Shown: positions 1-12,987, counted from the first letter of the stretch. The stretch: DNA of 59,968 bases from Gammaproteobacteria bacterium (GCA_026706595.1 JAPOYL010000032.1:1-59968); one strand, 5' to 3'. Notes: a model not told the origin generated them from the sequence alone. Numbers and translations: made by a program.

Positions 1-2
1 TC

Positions 3-524
3 GCCGAGGACTGCAAGGGCTGTTACATCCACGCGAGTCACCGCATGGTGGCTGCGGTGGGTGCCGAGGACCTTGTCGTGGCAGAAACCGCGGACGCGAT
101 TCTTGTGGCCCCTCGCGAGCGGGCCCAGGAGGTCAAGGACATCGTTGCCAGGCTGAGGGACGAGGAACGCGGCGAAGTGGAGATTCACCCCAAGGTGTAC
201 CGGCCCTGGGGCGCCTACGAAACCATCGATATGGAAGACCGCTTCCAGGTGAAGCGCATTACGGTCAACCCGGGCCAGGCGCTTTCCCTGCAGATGCACC
301 GTCACCGGGCCGAACACTGGGTCGTGGTCAAGGGCAAGGCGCTGGTCACCCGGGGAGAAGACAAGTTCCAGCTGGGCGAGAACGAGTCGACCTACATTCC
401 TGCAGGTACCCGCCACCGCCTGGAAAACCCGGGAACGGAGCCGCTCGAACTCATCGAAGTGCAGTCCGGTTCCTACTTGGGCGAGGACGATATCGTACGT
501 TTCGAAGACGCCTATGGGCGCTGA
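3..524 (+). CDS. Mannose-1-phosphate guanylyltransferase / mannose-6-phosphate isomerase, C-terminal part
   Basis: The gene is cut by the left edge: the reading frame is open from base 3 and continues into the ATG at 45, so that ATG is internal. The visible part holds the end of the nucleotidyltransferase domain (the stretch ending in [15 protein letters not shown]) and the type II cupin isomerase domain, with the PWGAYE motif, a [10 protein letters not shown] metal-binding strand and a closing [10 protein letters not shown]. Enzymes of this two-domain family (ManC/AlgA/CpsB/XanB) turn fructose-6-phosphate into mannose-6-phosphate and mannose-1-phosphate into GDP-mannose for surface polysaccharides. 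The symbol is left blank because manC, algA and cpsB cannot be told apart from this fragment. It ends 2 bases before leuS. Confidence 0.9.
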   Translation, partial: AEDCKGCYIHASHRMVAAVGAEDLVVAETADAILVAPRERAQEVKDIVARLRDEERGEVEIHPKVYRPWGAYETIDMEDRFQVKRITVNPGQALSLQMHRHRAEHWVVVKGKALVTRGEDKFQLGENESTYIPAGTRHRLENPGTEPLELIEVQSGSYLGEDDIVRFEDAYGR

Positions 525-526
525 GC

Positions 527-2986
<2,460 letters not shown>

Positions 2987-2990
2987 CGCC

Positions 2991-3488
2991 ATGCGGTATA
3001 TCACGGCATTCATGGCATTGACCCTGGTCCTGTTGAGCCTGCTGCCGGGCTGCGGATTCCGGCTGGCCGGCAGCGGGGATTCAGCCCACCTGCAAAACGT
3101 CTTTGTGCAAGGCGGGTCTGCAAATCATGAACTGGTACATTTTGTCCGCAAATCTCTGGGCCCCGGCCGAACCGATGGCGTGGAGGCTGACCATGCTGAC
3201 ATCCATCTGGATATCCTGTCGGAGGAGACGGCCAGGGAGGTGCTTTCGCTGGATGCCAGCGGCAAGGCACGCGAATATGACCTGATGCTCAATGTGGTCT
3301 TCGAGGTGCGGGGTACGAACAGCGATGATGCACTGTCCCGGCAAAAGGTCCGGATCCACCGGGTGCTGGTGTTCGACAAGCACGATGTACTCGGCTCAGG
3401 TGAAGAAGAGCAGCAACTGCTCCACGAGATGCGACGAGAAGCCGCGCAACGGATCGTGCAACGCGTGCGGGCAATCTCCCCGGATTAG
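2991..3488 (+). CDS. lptE: LPS-assembly lipoprotein LptE
   Basis: This 165-residue lipoprotein plugs the LptD barrel and helps insert lipopolysaccharide into the outer leaflet of the outer membrane. The N-terminus is a lipoprotein signal peptide with hydrophobic run LTLVLLSLL and lipobox LPGC, followed by GFRLAG, which is typical of LptE (formerly RlpB). I chose the ATG at 2991, just after the leuS stop, because it starts the signal peptide directly; an upstream in-frame ATG at 2946 would lie inside leuS. Overall sequence conservation is low in this family, so the call rests on the lipobox, the GFxL start, size and position after leuS. Confidence 0.9.
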   Translation: MRYITAFMALTLVLLSLLPGCGFRLAGSGDSAHLQNVFVQGGSANHELVHFVRKSLGPGRTDGVEADHADIHLDILSEETAREVLSLDASGKAREYDLMLNVVFEVRGTNSDDALSRQKVRIHRVLVFDKHDVLGSGEEEQQLLHEMRREAAQRIVQRVRAISPD

Positions 3489-3508
3489 CGAAGACCGGAC
3501 GTTTTCCC

Positions 3509-4387
3509 CTACTTGATCTCGCCAAGAATGATTTTGGCAATGGCTGCAGAATCCAGTTCGCCGTTGCCTGTCTCAACGATCTTTTCCAGGTAATCCGCTA
3601 CCAGGTCCGTGCCGGGTATGGACACTCCGTTCTCCCGTGCACTGTGCAGGGCGATCTCCAGGTCCTTGTGGTGTAATGCGGCCTTGAAGCCGGGACGGTA
3701 GGCATTATCCAGCATGCGCTGGCCGTGCACTTCAAGAATCCTGCTGTATGCGAATCCACCCATCAGGGCCTCACGCACCTTGGCGGGGTCGACCCCCGAG
3801 GATCTCGCCAGCAGGAAGGCCTCGGCCACCGCTGACATGGTTTGCGCAACAAGAATCTGGTTACAGGCCTTGGCGACCTGACCAGCGCCGTGATCACCGA
3901 CGTGCGTGATGTTTTTGCCGAGGCACTGAAGCACCGGCAATGCCCGGGCGAACTGCTCGTCCTTGCCACCGACCATGATCGACAGGGTGGCATCGATTGC
4001 GCCCTGTTCCCCGCCCGAAACCGGGGCATCCAGCATTTCAATATTTCTGTTGCCCAACTGCATGGCAAGGCTCCGTGTCTCCTCAGGGGAGATCGTGCTC
4101 ATGTCGATGACCAGGTGGCCGGGCAGCGCACCGTGAATGATGCCGGCGTCCCCGGCAATGATTTCCCGGACGTCGGGAGTGTCCGAGACCATCGTGATAG
4201 TGATATCGCAATGGTGCGCCAGTTCCGCAGGCGTTTCGAATTTGCGTATGGGCCGGGATTCGAAAGGCTGTAGCGAACCCGCCCGGCGTGCGTAGAACGC
4301 GAGGGTATAGTTAGCCTGGAACAGGTTCATGGCCATGGGCCGGCCCATGATGCCCGTTCCAATCATGCCGATCGTTTCAATGTTCAT
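3509..4387 (-). CDS. NAD-binding beta-hydroxyacid dehydrogenase (tartronate semialdehyde reductase-like)
   Basis: The 292-residue protein has the dinucleotide-binding start IGMIGTGIMGRPMAMNL, the DAPVSGGEQGA substrate loop and the KACNQIL segment carrying the catalytic lysine of the 3-hydroxyisobutyrate/2-hydroxy-3-oxopropionate reductase family. Its length fits GarR/GlxR (about 294). It would reduce tartronate semialdehyde to glycerate or act on a similar beta-hydroxyacid; the exact substrate cannot be read from sequence. The start at 4387 opens directly on the Rossmann fold; the longer frame to 4429 adds 14 unsupported residues. It runs against lptE and holA, splitting a pair that usually adjoins, so it probably arrived later and has its own promoter. 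Confidence 0.85.
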   Translation of the reverse strand: MNIETIGMIGTGIMGRPMAMNLFQANYTLAFYARRAGSLQPFESRPIRKFETPAELAHHCDITITMVSDTPDVREIIAGDAGIIHGALPGHLVIDMSTISPEETRSLAMQLGNRNIEMLDAPVSGGEQGAIDATLSIMVGGKDEQFARALPVLQCLGKNITHVGDHGAGQVAKACNQILVAQTMSAVAEAFLLARSSGVDPAKVREALMGGFAYSRILEVHGQRMLDNAYRPGFKAALHHKDLEIALHSARENGVSIPGTDLVADYLEKIVETGNGELDSAAIAKIILGEIK

Positions 4388-4507
4388 TTTTTGAAGTGCC
4401 TGCACTTTGCAAAGCGCAAAGCTTACCACGAGGATTGTATTGTTCGCGGGCTATAATGTAACGTCTGCATCTGGTTTCAGGTACGCCAGCCCTCGGGTAT
4501 TTTCCGC

Positions 4508-5515
4508 ATGCAAATACGATTTTCGCAACTGAAAGCCTGCCTTGAACGGACCGAGGTCGGGGTTTTTCTGGTCACCGGCGATGAGCCGTATCAGCACATG
4601 CTCGCCGTGGACATGTTTCGCAGCCACAAGGAAAAGTCGGGGTTTACCGACAGGAAAATACTCACCGTCGAACCCGGGTTTGACTGGTCCGAACTGGAGG
4701 CGGCCCGGCATGCATTGTCCCTGTTCGGCGGGCAAACGCTTGTCGACCTTCGGATCCCGACCGGCAAGCCCGGGGCCAGCGGCTCGAAGGCGATCGTAGG
4801 CTTTGTTCAGGATCTTCATCCGGACGTCGCCTTGCTGGTCCAGGCCCCCCGCCTTGACCGCAGTGCAATGCATTCCGCATGGGTCAAGGCCATCGACAAG
4901 GCAGGCGTCCTGGTGCGGGTCTGGCCCCTGAATTATGCAGAAACGGAAAACTGGATTCACAAAAAGCTAAGCAGCGAAGGGTTTGTGGCCGGGCGTGATG
5001 TCGTTGCATTCATTGCCCAGCAGGTGGAAGGGAACCTGCTTGCCGCCCGCCAGGAGCTTGAGAAAATCGCACTGCTCGCTGAAGACAAGGAACTGACGCT
5101 TGAAACCGTGAGCCGGGTGTTGACAGACAGCAGCCATTACTCCCTGAAGGAACTCACGGAGGTGCTGGCTACCCGGCAAGTTGCGCGGCTTGTGCGCATT
5201 CTGCACGGGCTTGAAAAAGAAGACGTCAAGCCGCCCTTGCTGTTGTGGGCCATGACAGAGCAGGCCAGGAAAATCACCGAAACCCGGCAGTCCTCATCGA
5301 CATCCCCGGCCTCGTCGCGCACCCAGGATCCTCTCACCCGCCTGAGCCGTGTTCATCGGCAATGCATTGATGTGGGCGAAGGTACACGCGCCCCGGGGAG
5401 TGCGGATTTGCTCAAGCAATGTGCCTGGGTGGACCGGGTCATCAAGGGCCGCGGTGACGGAAATCCATGGCATGAACTGATACAATTGGGCATCGCCATA
5501 CAAATGGCCGGATAG
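4508..5515 (+). CDS. holA: DNA polymerase III subunit delta
   Basis: HolA is the wrench subunit of the clamp loader: it opens the beta sliding clamp so that it can be placed on DNA. The 335-residue protein matches the family in length (E. coli 343) and in landmarks: the opening [12 protein letters not shown], the GDEPYQ motif, the [13 protein letters not shown] stretch, and a middle domain with [31 protein letters not shown] helix lies in the C-terminal domain. In relatives it follows lptE directly; here a reverse-strand dehydrogenase gene lies between, so holA must be expressed from a promoter in 4,388-4,507 or by read-through. Confidence 0.95.
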   Translation: MQIRFSQLKACLERTEVGVFLVTGDEPYQHMLAVDMFRSHKEKSGFTDRKILTVEPGFDWSELEAARHALSLFGGQTLVDLRIPTGKPGASGSKAIVGFVQDLHPDVALLVQAPRLDRSAMHSAWVKAIDKAGVLVRVWPLNYAETENWIHKKLSSEGFVAGRDVVAFIAQQVEGNLLAARQELEKIALLAEDKELTLETVSRVLTDSSHYSLKELTEVLATRQVARLVRILHGLEKEDVKPPLLLWAMTEQARKITETRQSSSTSPASSRTQDPLTRLSRVHRQCIDVGEGTRAPGSADLLKQCAWVDRVIKGRGDGNPWHELIQLGIAIQMAG

Positions 5516-5564
5516 CCGGCTCTCCGCCGGTACAGCGGCACCCATCGACATACTTCACGAAATC

Positions 5565-6848
5565 ATGGATAACACTGCACAGGACAAAAACGGGTCAATC
5601 CAGCGCTATATCGCACAGGTCACCCGGCGTGCAACGGCAGCGAAAAGCGAGATCGCGCACGCCAGCGCGGACACGAAGAACCAGGTCCTGAGAGAGATCG
5701 GCCGGCAGATTCTTGCCTCAAGCGACATGCTCAGGAAAGAAAACGAGCGGGACCTGCAGGCAGGCAAAGAGCACGGCTTGAGTCAGGCTATGCTGGATCG
5801 GCTGGAACTGACGGACGGTCGGATCCGTGCCATGGCCGAAGGCCTCGACCAGGTGGCCTCGTTGCCTGATCCGGTGGGCCAGATGACTTCGATGGAATCG
5901 CGTCCCAGCGGAATCCGGGTCGGAAAGATGCGCGTGGCCATCGGTGTGATCCTGATCATCTACGAGTCGCGCCCCAACGTCACCGCGGACGCCGCCGCAC
6001 TGTGCATCAAGTCCGGCAATGCTGCGATCCTGCGAGGGGGGTCCGAAGCCCTGCATTCCAATCATGCCATTGCGAACTGCATCCATGCCGGCCTTGACCG
6101 GGCAGGACTTTCCAGGGATGTCGTCCAGGTGATTGAGACGCCGGACCGCGAGGCGGTCGGAGAGTTGCTGAAGGCCCGGCAGGACATCGATATCGTGATT
6201 CCCAGAGGGGGCAAGGGTCTCATCGAGCGGATCATCCGGGACTCTGCGATTCCGCTGATCAAGCATCTGCACGGTGTCTGCCATGTCTACATTCATGAAG
6301 AAGCGGATGCGGACATGGCCGTTGCCATTGCCGTCAATGCCAAGACCCACCGTTTCGGAGTCTGCAACGCCATGGAAACACTGCTGGTGGACCATGCGAT
6401 CGCAGGCGAAATCTTGCCGCGGATCCAGGCACAGCTGGATGAAAAGGGCGTGGAAGTGCGTGGCTGCGAGAGGACTTGCGCACTGTTGACGGGGGTTTCG
6501 GCAGCCAGCGAGGAGGACTGGCATGAAGAGTATCTGGGACCGGTGCTGTCTGTCCGCATCGTTGATGGAATGACACAGGCCATCGATCACATCGAGACCT
6601 ACGGTTCGCAGCACACCGATGCGATTGTCACGGACAATGACGAGGTCGCACAGAAGTTTTTGCGTGAAGTGGACTCGAGTTCGGTGATGGTCAATGCCTC
6701 GACGCGCTTTGCGGACGGTTTCGAGTATGGCCTGGGTGCAGAAATCGGGATCAGCACGGACAAGCTGCATGCTCGTGGCCCGGTCGGCCTGGAGGGGCTG
6801 ACTTCCCAGAAGTTTATCGTGCTCGGCGACGGCAACATACGTGAATAG
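5565..6848 (+). CDS. proA: Gamma-glutamyl phosphate reductase
   Basis: ProA reduces gamma-glutamyl phosphate with NADPH to glutamate-5-semialdehyde, the second step of proline synthesis. The 427-residue protein (usual length about 417) belongs to the aldehyde dehydrogenase superfamily. It shows [15 protein letters not shown] in the cofactor domain, the [13 protein letters not shown] segment, and the catalytic cysteine at residue 267 in the [11 protein letters not shown] motif. The C-terminus has [24 protein letters not shown]. The ATG at 5565 is the first in the frame. proB is not in the window; nadD follows after 35 bases, and holA-proA-nadD is a known neighbourhood. Confidence 0.97.
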   Translation: MDNTAQDKNGSIQRYIAQVTRRATAAKSEIAHASADTKNQVLREIGRQILASSDMLRKENERDLQAGKEHGLSQAMLDRLELTDGRIRAMAEGLDQVASLPDPVGQMTSMESRPSGIRVGKMRVAIGVILIIYESRPNVTADAAALCIKSGNAAILRGGSEALHSNHAIANCIHAGLDRAGLSRDVVQVIETPDREAVGELLKARQDIDIVIPRGGKGLIERIIRDSAIPLIKHLHGVCHVYIHEEADADMAVAIAVNAKTHRFGVCNAMETLLVDHAIAGEILPRIQAQLDEKGVEVRGCERTCALLTGVSAASEEDWHEEYLGPVLSVRIVDGMTQAIDHIETYGSQHTDAIVTDNDEVAQKFLREVDSSSVMVNASTRFADGFEYGLGAEIGISTDKLHARGPVGLEGLTSQKFIVLGDGNIRE

Positions 6849-6883
6849 CCGTACCGGTATCAGGGAGTTTCCTTTCGGACCGG

Positions 6884-7570
6884 GTGACCCATCTACCCGG
6901 TTCGGATCAGATTGACCGGAATACAGATGTGTTGGGCATATTCGGTGGCGTATTTGATCCGGTTCACTTCGGACACATAAAGCCGGCACTGGCGCTGCAG
7001 GAGCGGTTTGGTTTCGAGCAAATCCGGTTCATCCCCTGCCGGCAGGCTCCCCACAAGAAAGCTGCCGGTGCAAGTGCACAGCACAGGCGCGACATGCTCG
7101 GTCTTGTGACCCACTCAATCCCCGGATTTGTTGTAGACGATCGTGAGTTGCAACGACCCGGCCCGTCGTACACGATCGATACGCTGAGGGAACTTCGCGA
7201 AGAGATCGGTGCCACACAGGGACTGGTCCTGATCCTCGGTATCGATGCCTTTTCGAATTTCTGCAGCTGGCACAAATTTGATGAAATCCTGTCAATTTGT
7301 CATATCATGTTATTGCGTCGTCCCGGCTACAGGCTTGCGGGAAGGGGTTGCGAGCACGAGCTCTATGAAAAGCATGCTACGGACCAGATAACAGAAGTTC
7401 TCCAGGCTCCCCATGGATCGATCTATCTCAGTGACGAACAGGAATTCGAGATCTCCTCTTCCACGATCCGCCAGTGTGTTGCAGAAGGCCGACAGCCCCG
7501 CTACCTGCTGCCTGGCAATGTATGGAACTATATCCGCAAACATGATTTGTACCGGGACTCGAAGGCATGA
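6884..7570 (+). CDS. nadD: Nicotinate-nucleotide adenylyltransferase
   Basis: NadD adenylates nicotinate mononucleotide with ATP to give deamido-NAD, a late step of NAD synthesis. The nucleotidyltransferase signature GGVFDPVHFGH is near residue 20, followed by FIPCRQAPHKK, and the C-terminus carries the ISSSTIRQ motif that contacts ATP. It is 228 residues long from the GTG at 6884; a second in-frame GTG at 6929 would shorten the tail before the motif and cannot be excluded. The usual downstream partners rsfS and rlmH are absent, and the next gene is rng. Confidence 0.95.
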   Translation: MTHLPGSDQIDRNTDVLGIFGGVFDPVHFGHIKPALALQERFGFEQIRFIPCRQAPHKKAAGASAQHRRDMLGLVTHSIPGFVVDDRELQRPGPSYTIDTLRELREEIGATQGLVLILGIDAFSNFCSWHKFDEILSICHIMLLRRPGYRLAGRGCEHELYEKHATDQITEVLQAPHGSIYLSDEQEFEISSSTIRQCVAEGRQPRYLLPGNVWNYIRKHDLYRDSKA

Positions 7571-7639
7571 GCCGCATACGCTGCAAATCCGGCAGGATGC
7601 GGCCGTCGCGGCACACCGCCGGGCATGGAGAAAATCACC

Positions 7640-9145
7640 ATGAGTGAAGAAATCCTGATCAATGTCACGCCCCAGGAGACACGGGTCGCTGTCGTTGAAG
7701 GCGGCCTGCTGCAGGAAGTGCAGGTTGAGCGCGTCGGCAAACAGGGCCTGGTCGGGAATATCTTCAAGGGGTGCGTCAGCAAGGTCATGCCCGGCATGGA
7801 TGCTGCGTTTGTCGATATCGGGCTGCCCAAGGCCGCTTTTCTCCACAGTTCCGATGTCGCCTACCTGCCCAAGCCTTCGGGCAGCAGCTCGGTGCTGCTG
7901 TCGGCACCCGAAGAGGGCCTGCAGCCACCCCAGAACGAGTCCATCGCGAACCTGCTTCACGAAGGACAGCAATTGCTGGTCCAGGTGATCAAGGACCAGC
8001 TTGGAACGAAAGGTGCCCGCCTGACCACCAGCATTACCGTTCCTTCCCGCTACATGGTGCTGTTGCCATACTCGAACGACATCCGGCTGTCCGTGCGCAT
8101 CGAGGACCCGCAAGAGCGCAGCCGCCTGATTGAAACCACCCAGGGCCTGCTGGATGAGTTGAATGCAAAATGCGGCTGTATCCTGAGAACGGCTGCAGAG
8201 GGCATGAGCGAGTCGGACCTGAGAAGGGATTTGCAGTTCTTGCTGGATCTCTGGGACACGATCGTCGAGAAGGTCATGCGTATGTCGTCCGTTAACCAGG
8301 TATATTCCGATTTGCCGTTGATGGTGCGCACCCTGCGTGACCTTTCGGTCGAGGATCTCGACGTGGTCAGGGTGGATTCGCATTCCGCGTTTGAGGCCGT
8401 GCAGGAGTTTTCCAGAAAACTGGTCCCCGAAATTGCAGATCGCATTTCACATTATTCGGGACCTCGCCCGATATTCGAACTTTATTCCATTGAAGAGGAA
8501 TTGCAGAAATCCCTGCACAGAAAGGTGGAGCTCAAGTCGGGGGGGTATCTGATCTTTGACCAGACCGAGGCGATGACCACCATCGATATCAACACGGGCG
8601 GTTTCGTCGGTCACCGGAATCTCGAGGAAACGATCTACAAGACCAACCTGGAGGCGGCCCAGGCCATTGCACGCCAGCTGCGACTGCGCAACCTGGGGGG
8701 CATCATCATCATCGACTTCATTGATATGGAAAACGAGGAACACACGCGCCAGGTCATGCGCACATTCGAGAAATTCCTGGAGAAGGATCGTGCCAAAAGC
8801 CAGGTGTATGACGTCTCGCCCCTTGGCCTGGTTGAGATGACGCGCAAGCGCACCCGCGAGAGCCTGGAGCACATCCTGTGTGAGCCATGCATCACCTGTG
8901 CAGGCCGCGGCTACATCAAGACGCCTGAGACCGTGTGCTTTGAACTGTTTCGGGAAATCACGCGCGAGGCACGGCAGTACGAAACCGACCGGCTGCTGGT
9001 GCTTGCCTCGCAATCCGTGATCGACCTCTTGCTGGACGAGGAATCGTCCAGTCTCGCAGAGCTCGAAGACCATATCGGCAAGGCCATCAAGTTACAGGTT
9101 GAGTCCCTGTACTCGCAGGAACAGTTTGATGTCGTGCCCTTGTGA
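7640..9145 (+). CDS. rng: Ribonuclease G
   Basis: RNase G is an endonuclease that matures the 5' end of 16S rRNA and degrades some mRNAs. The 501-residue protein follows the family from ILINVTPQETRVAVVEGG through the S1 domain (GNIFKGCVSKVMPGMDAAFVD). It then has the DNase I-like catalytic centre (FDQTEAMTTIDINTGGFVG, with the metal-binding aspartates), and ends QEQFDVV. A CEPCITCAGRG zinc-link motif sits near residue 420. The ATG at 7640 is preferred over the ATG at 7625, which adds five residues. The S1 domain carries a loop rich in Ser and Pro slightly longer than in E. coli. It overlaps yhdP by the GTGA at 9142. Confidence 0.96.
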   Translation: MSEEILINVTPQETRVAVVEGGLLQEVQVERVGKQGLVGNIFKGCVSKVMPGMDAAFVDIGLPKAAFLHSSDVAYLPKPSGSSSVLLSAPEEGLQPPQNESIANLLHEGQQLLVQVIKDQLGTKGARLTTSITVPSRYMVLLPYSNDIRLSVRIEDPQERSRLIETTQGLLDELNAKCGCILRTAAEGMSESDLRRDLQFLLDLWDTIVEKVMRMSSVNQVYSDLPLMVRTLRDLSVEDLDVVRVDSHSAFEAVQEFSRKLVPEIADRISHYSGPRPIFELYSIEEELQKSLHRKVELKSGGYLIFDQTEAMTTIDINTGGFVGHRNLEETIYKTNLEAAQAIARQLRLRNLGGIIIIDFIDMENEEHTRQVMRTFEKFLEKDRAKSQVYDVSPLGLVEMTRKRTRESLEHILCEPCITCAGRGYIKTPETVCFELFREITREARQYETDRLLVLASQSVIDLLLDEESSSLAELEDHIGKAIKLQVESLYSQEQFDVVPL

Positions 9146-12100
9146 GTCGGGATGATCCAGTGGGGCGCCGACTGTTACTTGCCAGCTGGTATGTACTTGC
9201 ACTGATCCTGGTTCTCACTGCGGTTGTCAGCAGCATTGCCCGCCTGCCTTCGGCCCTGTACCAGGATTATCTTCCGGTAATCCAGGAAAATATTACCTCC
9301 CTCATCGGCAAGCCCGTCGACATCCGGGCGATCCACGTGAACTGGTACGGCTACACCCCGCTGATCGAGGTGGAAGGTTTGTCCGTGTACTCCGATGAAA
9401 CGAAATCCAGCCACCTGCTGGCCGCCGAAAAAGCAACGATATCACTTGATCTGCCCGACAGTCTGATGAGCGGGAAATTTGTCATTAAGGAGTTGCAGCT
9501 GAGCGGCAGCGACCTGCATGCCGTGCGCGACAAGGATCACAGGATCGTGCTGAACGGCATTGACATCAGTGAACGCATTGCCCGCAGGAAAGAGGCCGGC
9601 AGGACCGGGGACATCCGTTTTAGCCTGCTGTCGAGCACGATTTCCATCCAGGACGAAGTCTTGGGACACGACTATCATTTCGACCAGGTTGACATCGTTT
9701 TGCGGTTTCATGGGGAGAAGCTCAGGGTCTCGTCGAAGGTGTCGCTGCCTGATGCACTCGGGGATTCGCTGTCACTCGGTGTGGACCTCGAAGATCTTGA
9801 CCAGGGGCTGGATAACATCCGGGGAGAGTTGTACACGAAAGGCGAAAATATCAACCTCGAGCTGCTTGGCGATTTCTTCCCGCGACTCAGGCTTGCCATT
9901 CGCGATGGCCGTTCCACCTTCGAGATCTGGGGAGACCTGGAGTCAGAACATGACTGGTCATTTGAGGGCAGGCTGGCATTCCAGGATCTCGAATACCACC
10001 CAGTGACGGATTCGCTGGTGGAGGATGGCCATGCAATCACCACGCTGGATACACGGTTTCGGGCGCAAAGATCACAGGACACCTGGCACCTGGCTTTGAT
10101 CGAAAGTGATATACGAAGCGCCGGGCAGAAGTGGGCCGGGGAGGAGTATGAGGTCCGTTGTATCGGTTGCGGAGGCGATGCCGCAGAACCCGCGGTAGCC
10201 GTTGCACTGGAGCATTTCGATTCGGCCAAGCTGCTGGCAACGCTGCAGCACTTCCCCGCCTTCTCAAAGCCCTTGCAGGCCTTGCTCACGGAGGCCCGGA
10301 TCGACGGGGAGTTCACCGACACCCGGGTCCAGCTGCAGTTGCAAGACGAACAGCCGGTGAAGTATACGTACCAGACCGTTTTGCAGGGGGTAGACGTGTC
10401 CGTGCCCGCGCATGGGCTGGAACTGTCCCCGCTGTCCGGCGAGGTCGCGGGTGACCACCTGCACGGCAGCTTCTCGATCGATTCACCGGCCGTACAGATT
10501 CGTGCACGGCAGCTCAAGGAGCACGCATTTCCGGAGCAGGGCGTCACCGGACGGCTTCTGTGGGAGTTTACGGACCGCGGCACAGTGGTTGCACTGGAAA
10601 ATGTCTCGCTGAAGGCCGAGGGGCTGCTGGCCAATCTGCAGGGCATTGCAAACGTGGAAGCCGACAGTTCCCATGTGGATATCCAGGCCGGCTTTGCCGA
10701 AGTGCAGATCGCAGCCCTCAAGGCGTGGCTGCCGGACGAGAAACCGGGGCCTGAACTGGCATCCTGGCTTGAGCAGAACGAGACGGGCGGTTCCTTGAAC
10801 GATGTCAGGCTTTTGCTGCAAGGGGACCCCAGGCACGTTCCTTTCGAGCATCATCCAGGCCGGCTCGAAATCCGCGCCGACATTCAGGGGGTCTCCCTGG
10901 ACGCCCATGAGAAGCGGCCTGAAGTACATGATCTTGGGGCGCATCTTGTGGTCAGAAACCAGCGGCTGAACATCCACGGGGATCAGGGACAGATATCGAA
11001 TACATCGATCAACGCTTTGGACATTGCCATTGCCAACATTTTGCAACCACGCCTGGATGTACAGGGAAGCATTCGCGGGCCCGCCCCGGACATTCTGGAA
11101 GTACTGCAAAAGTCTTCATTGATCCCGCAAGATGACGAGGCAGCGGCCAACGTTTCCATGGCAGGCACGGTGGATCTGGGCCTGGACCTCAGTCTCCCCC
11201 TGACCGATGCAGTTGATGAGGAGGCGCACGTTGCGGGTACGATCGAGTTCAAAGACGTCGACTTGACGATGGGCCTGGCATTTACCGACCTGAGCGGCAC
11301 ACTGGCATTCAGTGATGCCGGGATTGAGAGCGAAGGCCTGAGTGCCCGCTTGCACGGCTCGGATTTCCATGCGAATGCCTTCCTCCTCGAGGGTGGCGGC
11401 ACACGCGTGCAGATTCGCGGCGAGCTGGACCTCGATACCTGGCTGGACGCCGGTGATCTTTGGCTTGCCCCGCACGTACGGGGCAAGGCCCCGGTGTCCG
11501 TGACCGTCGACCTCCATCCAGCGGACGGCACGGGGCAGGAGAAGCCGCTGGAAATCAGCATGGAGAGTGATCTGGTGGACATTGCCCTCGCGCTTCCAGA
11601 GCCCTTTGGCAAGCAGGCGGGCACGCCCATGACCCTGAACATGCATTCGCAATTTATGGCCGGAAGCCCCAATACACTATCGTTCAGCTATGGAGACCGG
11701 ATATTTGCACAGGGCCTGCTGGATACGGGGTCGGGACAGTTTCGCGCACTGGAAATCAGGGTTGGCGATGACCGCTTTGACTTGCCTGCAGAGGGTATCA
11801 GGGTGTCCGGAACCTTTGGGCAACTGGACATGAACCGGTGGCAGGACCTGCTCGGGCCTGCAGACATGGGAGGCTCTCTTGAGTTGCGCGAAGTCGATAT
11901 CCGGGCGAGTACGATTTCCCTGTCCGATATGACGCTGACCGACGTGGGCCTGAGCCTGCAGAAGGATGTGGAGTCCTGGACCGGAGCGGTCCATTCCCAG
12001 ACGGTACGGGGAACGTTCGAGTATCCGCTGGAGCATGATGCCGAAAGCATTGTTGCAGCCAGGCTTGATTACCTGCACTACGATTATCTCGATGAGGAAT

Positions 12101-12987
12101 TCACGTTTGACGTAAATCCCCGTGATCTTCCGGCACTGGACATCTCCATCGAGCAGTTCGAGTCGGACGGCCTTCTTATGAGCAATGTCAGCCTGAAAAC
12201 CGAACCTTCTGCGCGGGGGATGATCATCAATTCACTGGCCGCGGAAGGGGACGGTTACCGGCTTGAGGCCAATGGCACCTGGGACATGAATGTTCGTGGG
12301 ATTCACAGCACGGACATGACCCTTGAGCTGGCCGTGCGTAACCTGCACGATACATTGACCGATTTTGGGCAAGAGACCGCCGTGGACAAGGGCAAGGGCG
12401 TCGTCTCCGCAGAGCTCAGCTGGCCCGGCATGCCCGACCAGTTTTCGCTGGAATCTTTTGCTGGCACCGCGACCCTGAGACTCAAGGACGGGGAGATCAC
12501 GACGGTCGACCCCGGTGGTGCCGGTCGCTTGGTTGGGCTGTTCAATCTGGCCGAGGTCTCGAGGAGGCTGACACTCGATTTTTCCGACTTTTTCTCCGAA
12601 GGCTACGTGTTTGATAAAATCCGTGGCACCCTGGTGTTCAAGGACGGAAACATGACCACCGAGAATTTGCGGTTCGATGGTCCATCTGCGGACATGCAGA
12701 TTGCCGGAAGAACAGGGATCGTGGCCAGGGATTACGACCAGATCATTACCGTGACACCGCACGTTACCGGCGGGTTGCCGTGGCTTGGCATCGGTCTCGG
12801 GCCGGTGGGTGTGGGAGGAATCTATATTCTGGGGAAAATCGGCGAGAAGGTCGGAATTGATGTAGACGAGGTTGTGGACAAGGTTGTAGAAGTGAAGTAT
12901 CACATGACCGGAAACTGGGACGATCCACTGATCGAGCCCGTGGCACAGAAAATTGCGGAATCCGAACCACTTCAGGAAACTCCCTAG
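9142..12987 (+). CDS. yhdP: YhdP family AsmA-like envelope protein
   Basis: This 1281-residue protein is close to the 1266 residues of E. coli YhdP, an inner-membrane-anchored, periplasm-spanning protein of the AsmA superfamily that helps move phospholipids to the outer membrane. One membrane segment lies near residues 13-35 (ASWYVLALILVLTAVVSSIA). The rest is long and beta-rich, and the C-terminal domain holds TVTPHVTGGLPWLG and GGIYILGKIGEKVG, both typical of the family. The GTG start overlaps the rng stop, indicating translational coupling, and rng-yhdP-tldD is a conserved order. Function in this organism is inferred from E. coli work. Confidence 0.92.
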   Translation: MSRDDPVGRRLLLASWYVLALILVLTAVVSSIARLPSALYQDYLPVIQENITSLIGKPVDIRAIHVNWYGYTPLIEVEGLSVYSDETKSSHLLAAEKATISLDLPDSLMSGKFVIKELQLSGSDLHAVRDKDHRIVLNGIDISERIARRKEAGRTGDIRFSLLSSTISIQDEVLGHDYHFDQVDIVLRFHGEKLRVSSKVSLPDALGDSLSLGVDLEDLDQGLDNIRGELYTKGENINLELLGDFFPRLRLAIRDGRSTFEIWGDLESEHDWSFEGRLAFQDLEYHPVTDSLVEDGHAITTLDTRFRAQRSQDTWHLALIESDIRSAGQKWAGEEYEVRCIGCGGDAAEPAVAVALEHFDSAKLLATLQHFPAFSKPLQALLTEARIDGEFTDTRVQLQLQDEQPVKYTYQTVLQGVDVSVPAHGLELSPLSGEVAGDHLHGSFSIDSPAVQIRARQLKEHAFPEQGVTGRLLWEFTDRGTVVALENVSLKAEGLLANLQGIANVEADSSHVDIQAGFAEVQIAALKAWLPDEKPGPELASWLEQNETGGSLNDVRLLLQGDPRHVPFEHHPGRLEIRADIQGVSLDAHEKRPEVHDLGAHLVVRNQRLNIHGDQGQISNTSINALDIAIANILQPRLDVQGSIRGPAPDILEVLQKSSLIPQDDEAAANVSMAGTVDLGLDLSLPLTDAVDEEAHVAGTIEFKDVDLTMGLAFTDLSGTLAFSDAGIESEGLSARLHGSDFHANAFLLEGGGTRVQIRGELDLDTWLDAGDLWLAPHVRGKAPVSVTVDLHPADGTGQEKPLEISMESDLVDIALALPEPFGKQAGTPMTLNMHSQFMAGSPNTLSFSYGDRIFAQGLLDTGSGQFRALEIRVGDDRFDLPAEGIRVSGTFGQLDMNRWQDLLGPADMGGSLELREVDIRASTISLSDMTLTDVGLSLQKDVESWTGAVHSQTVRGTFEYPLEHDAESIVAARLDYLHYDYLDEEFTFDVNPRDLPALDISIEQFESDGLLMSNVSLKTEPSARGMIINSLAAEGDGYRLEANGTWDMNVRGIHSTDMTLELAVRNLHDTLTDFGQETAVDKGKGVVSAELSWPGMPDQFSLESFAGTATLRLKDGEITTVDPGGAGRLVGLFNLAEVSRRLTLDFSDFFSEGYVFDKIRGTLVFKDGNMTTENLRFDGPSADMQIAGRTGIVARDYDQIITVTPHVTGGLPWLGIGLGPVGVGGIYILGKIGEKVGIDVDEVVDKVVEVKYHMTGNWDDPLIEPVAQKIAESEPLQETP

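Noticed and set aside
5718-6989. Reverse-strand frame of 423 codons opposite proA
   Set aside because: Shadow of proA with atypical composition and no recognisable domain.
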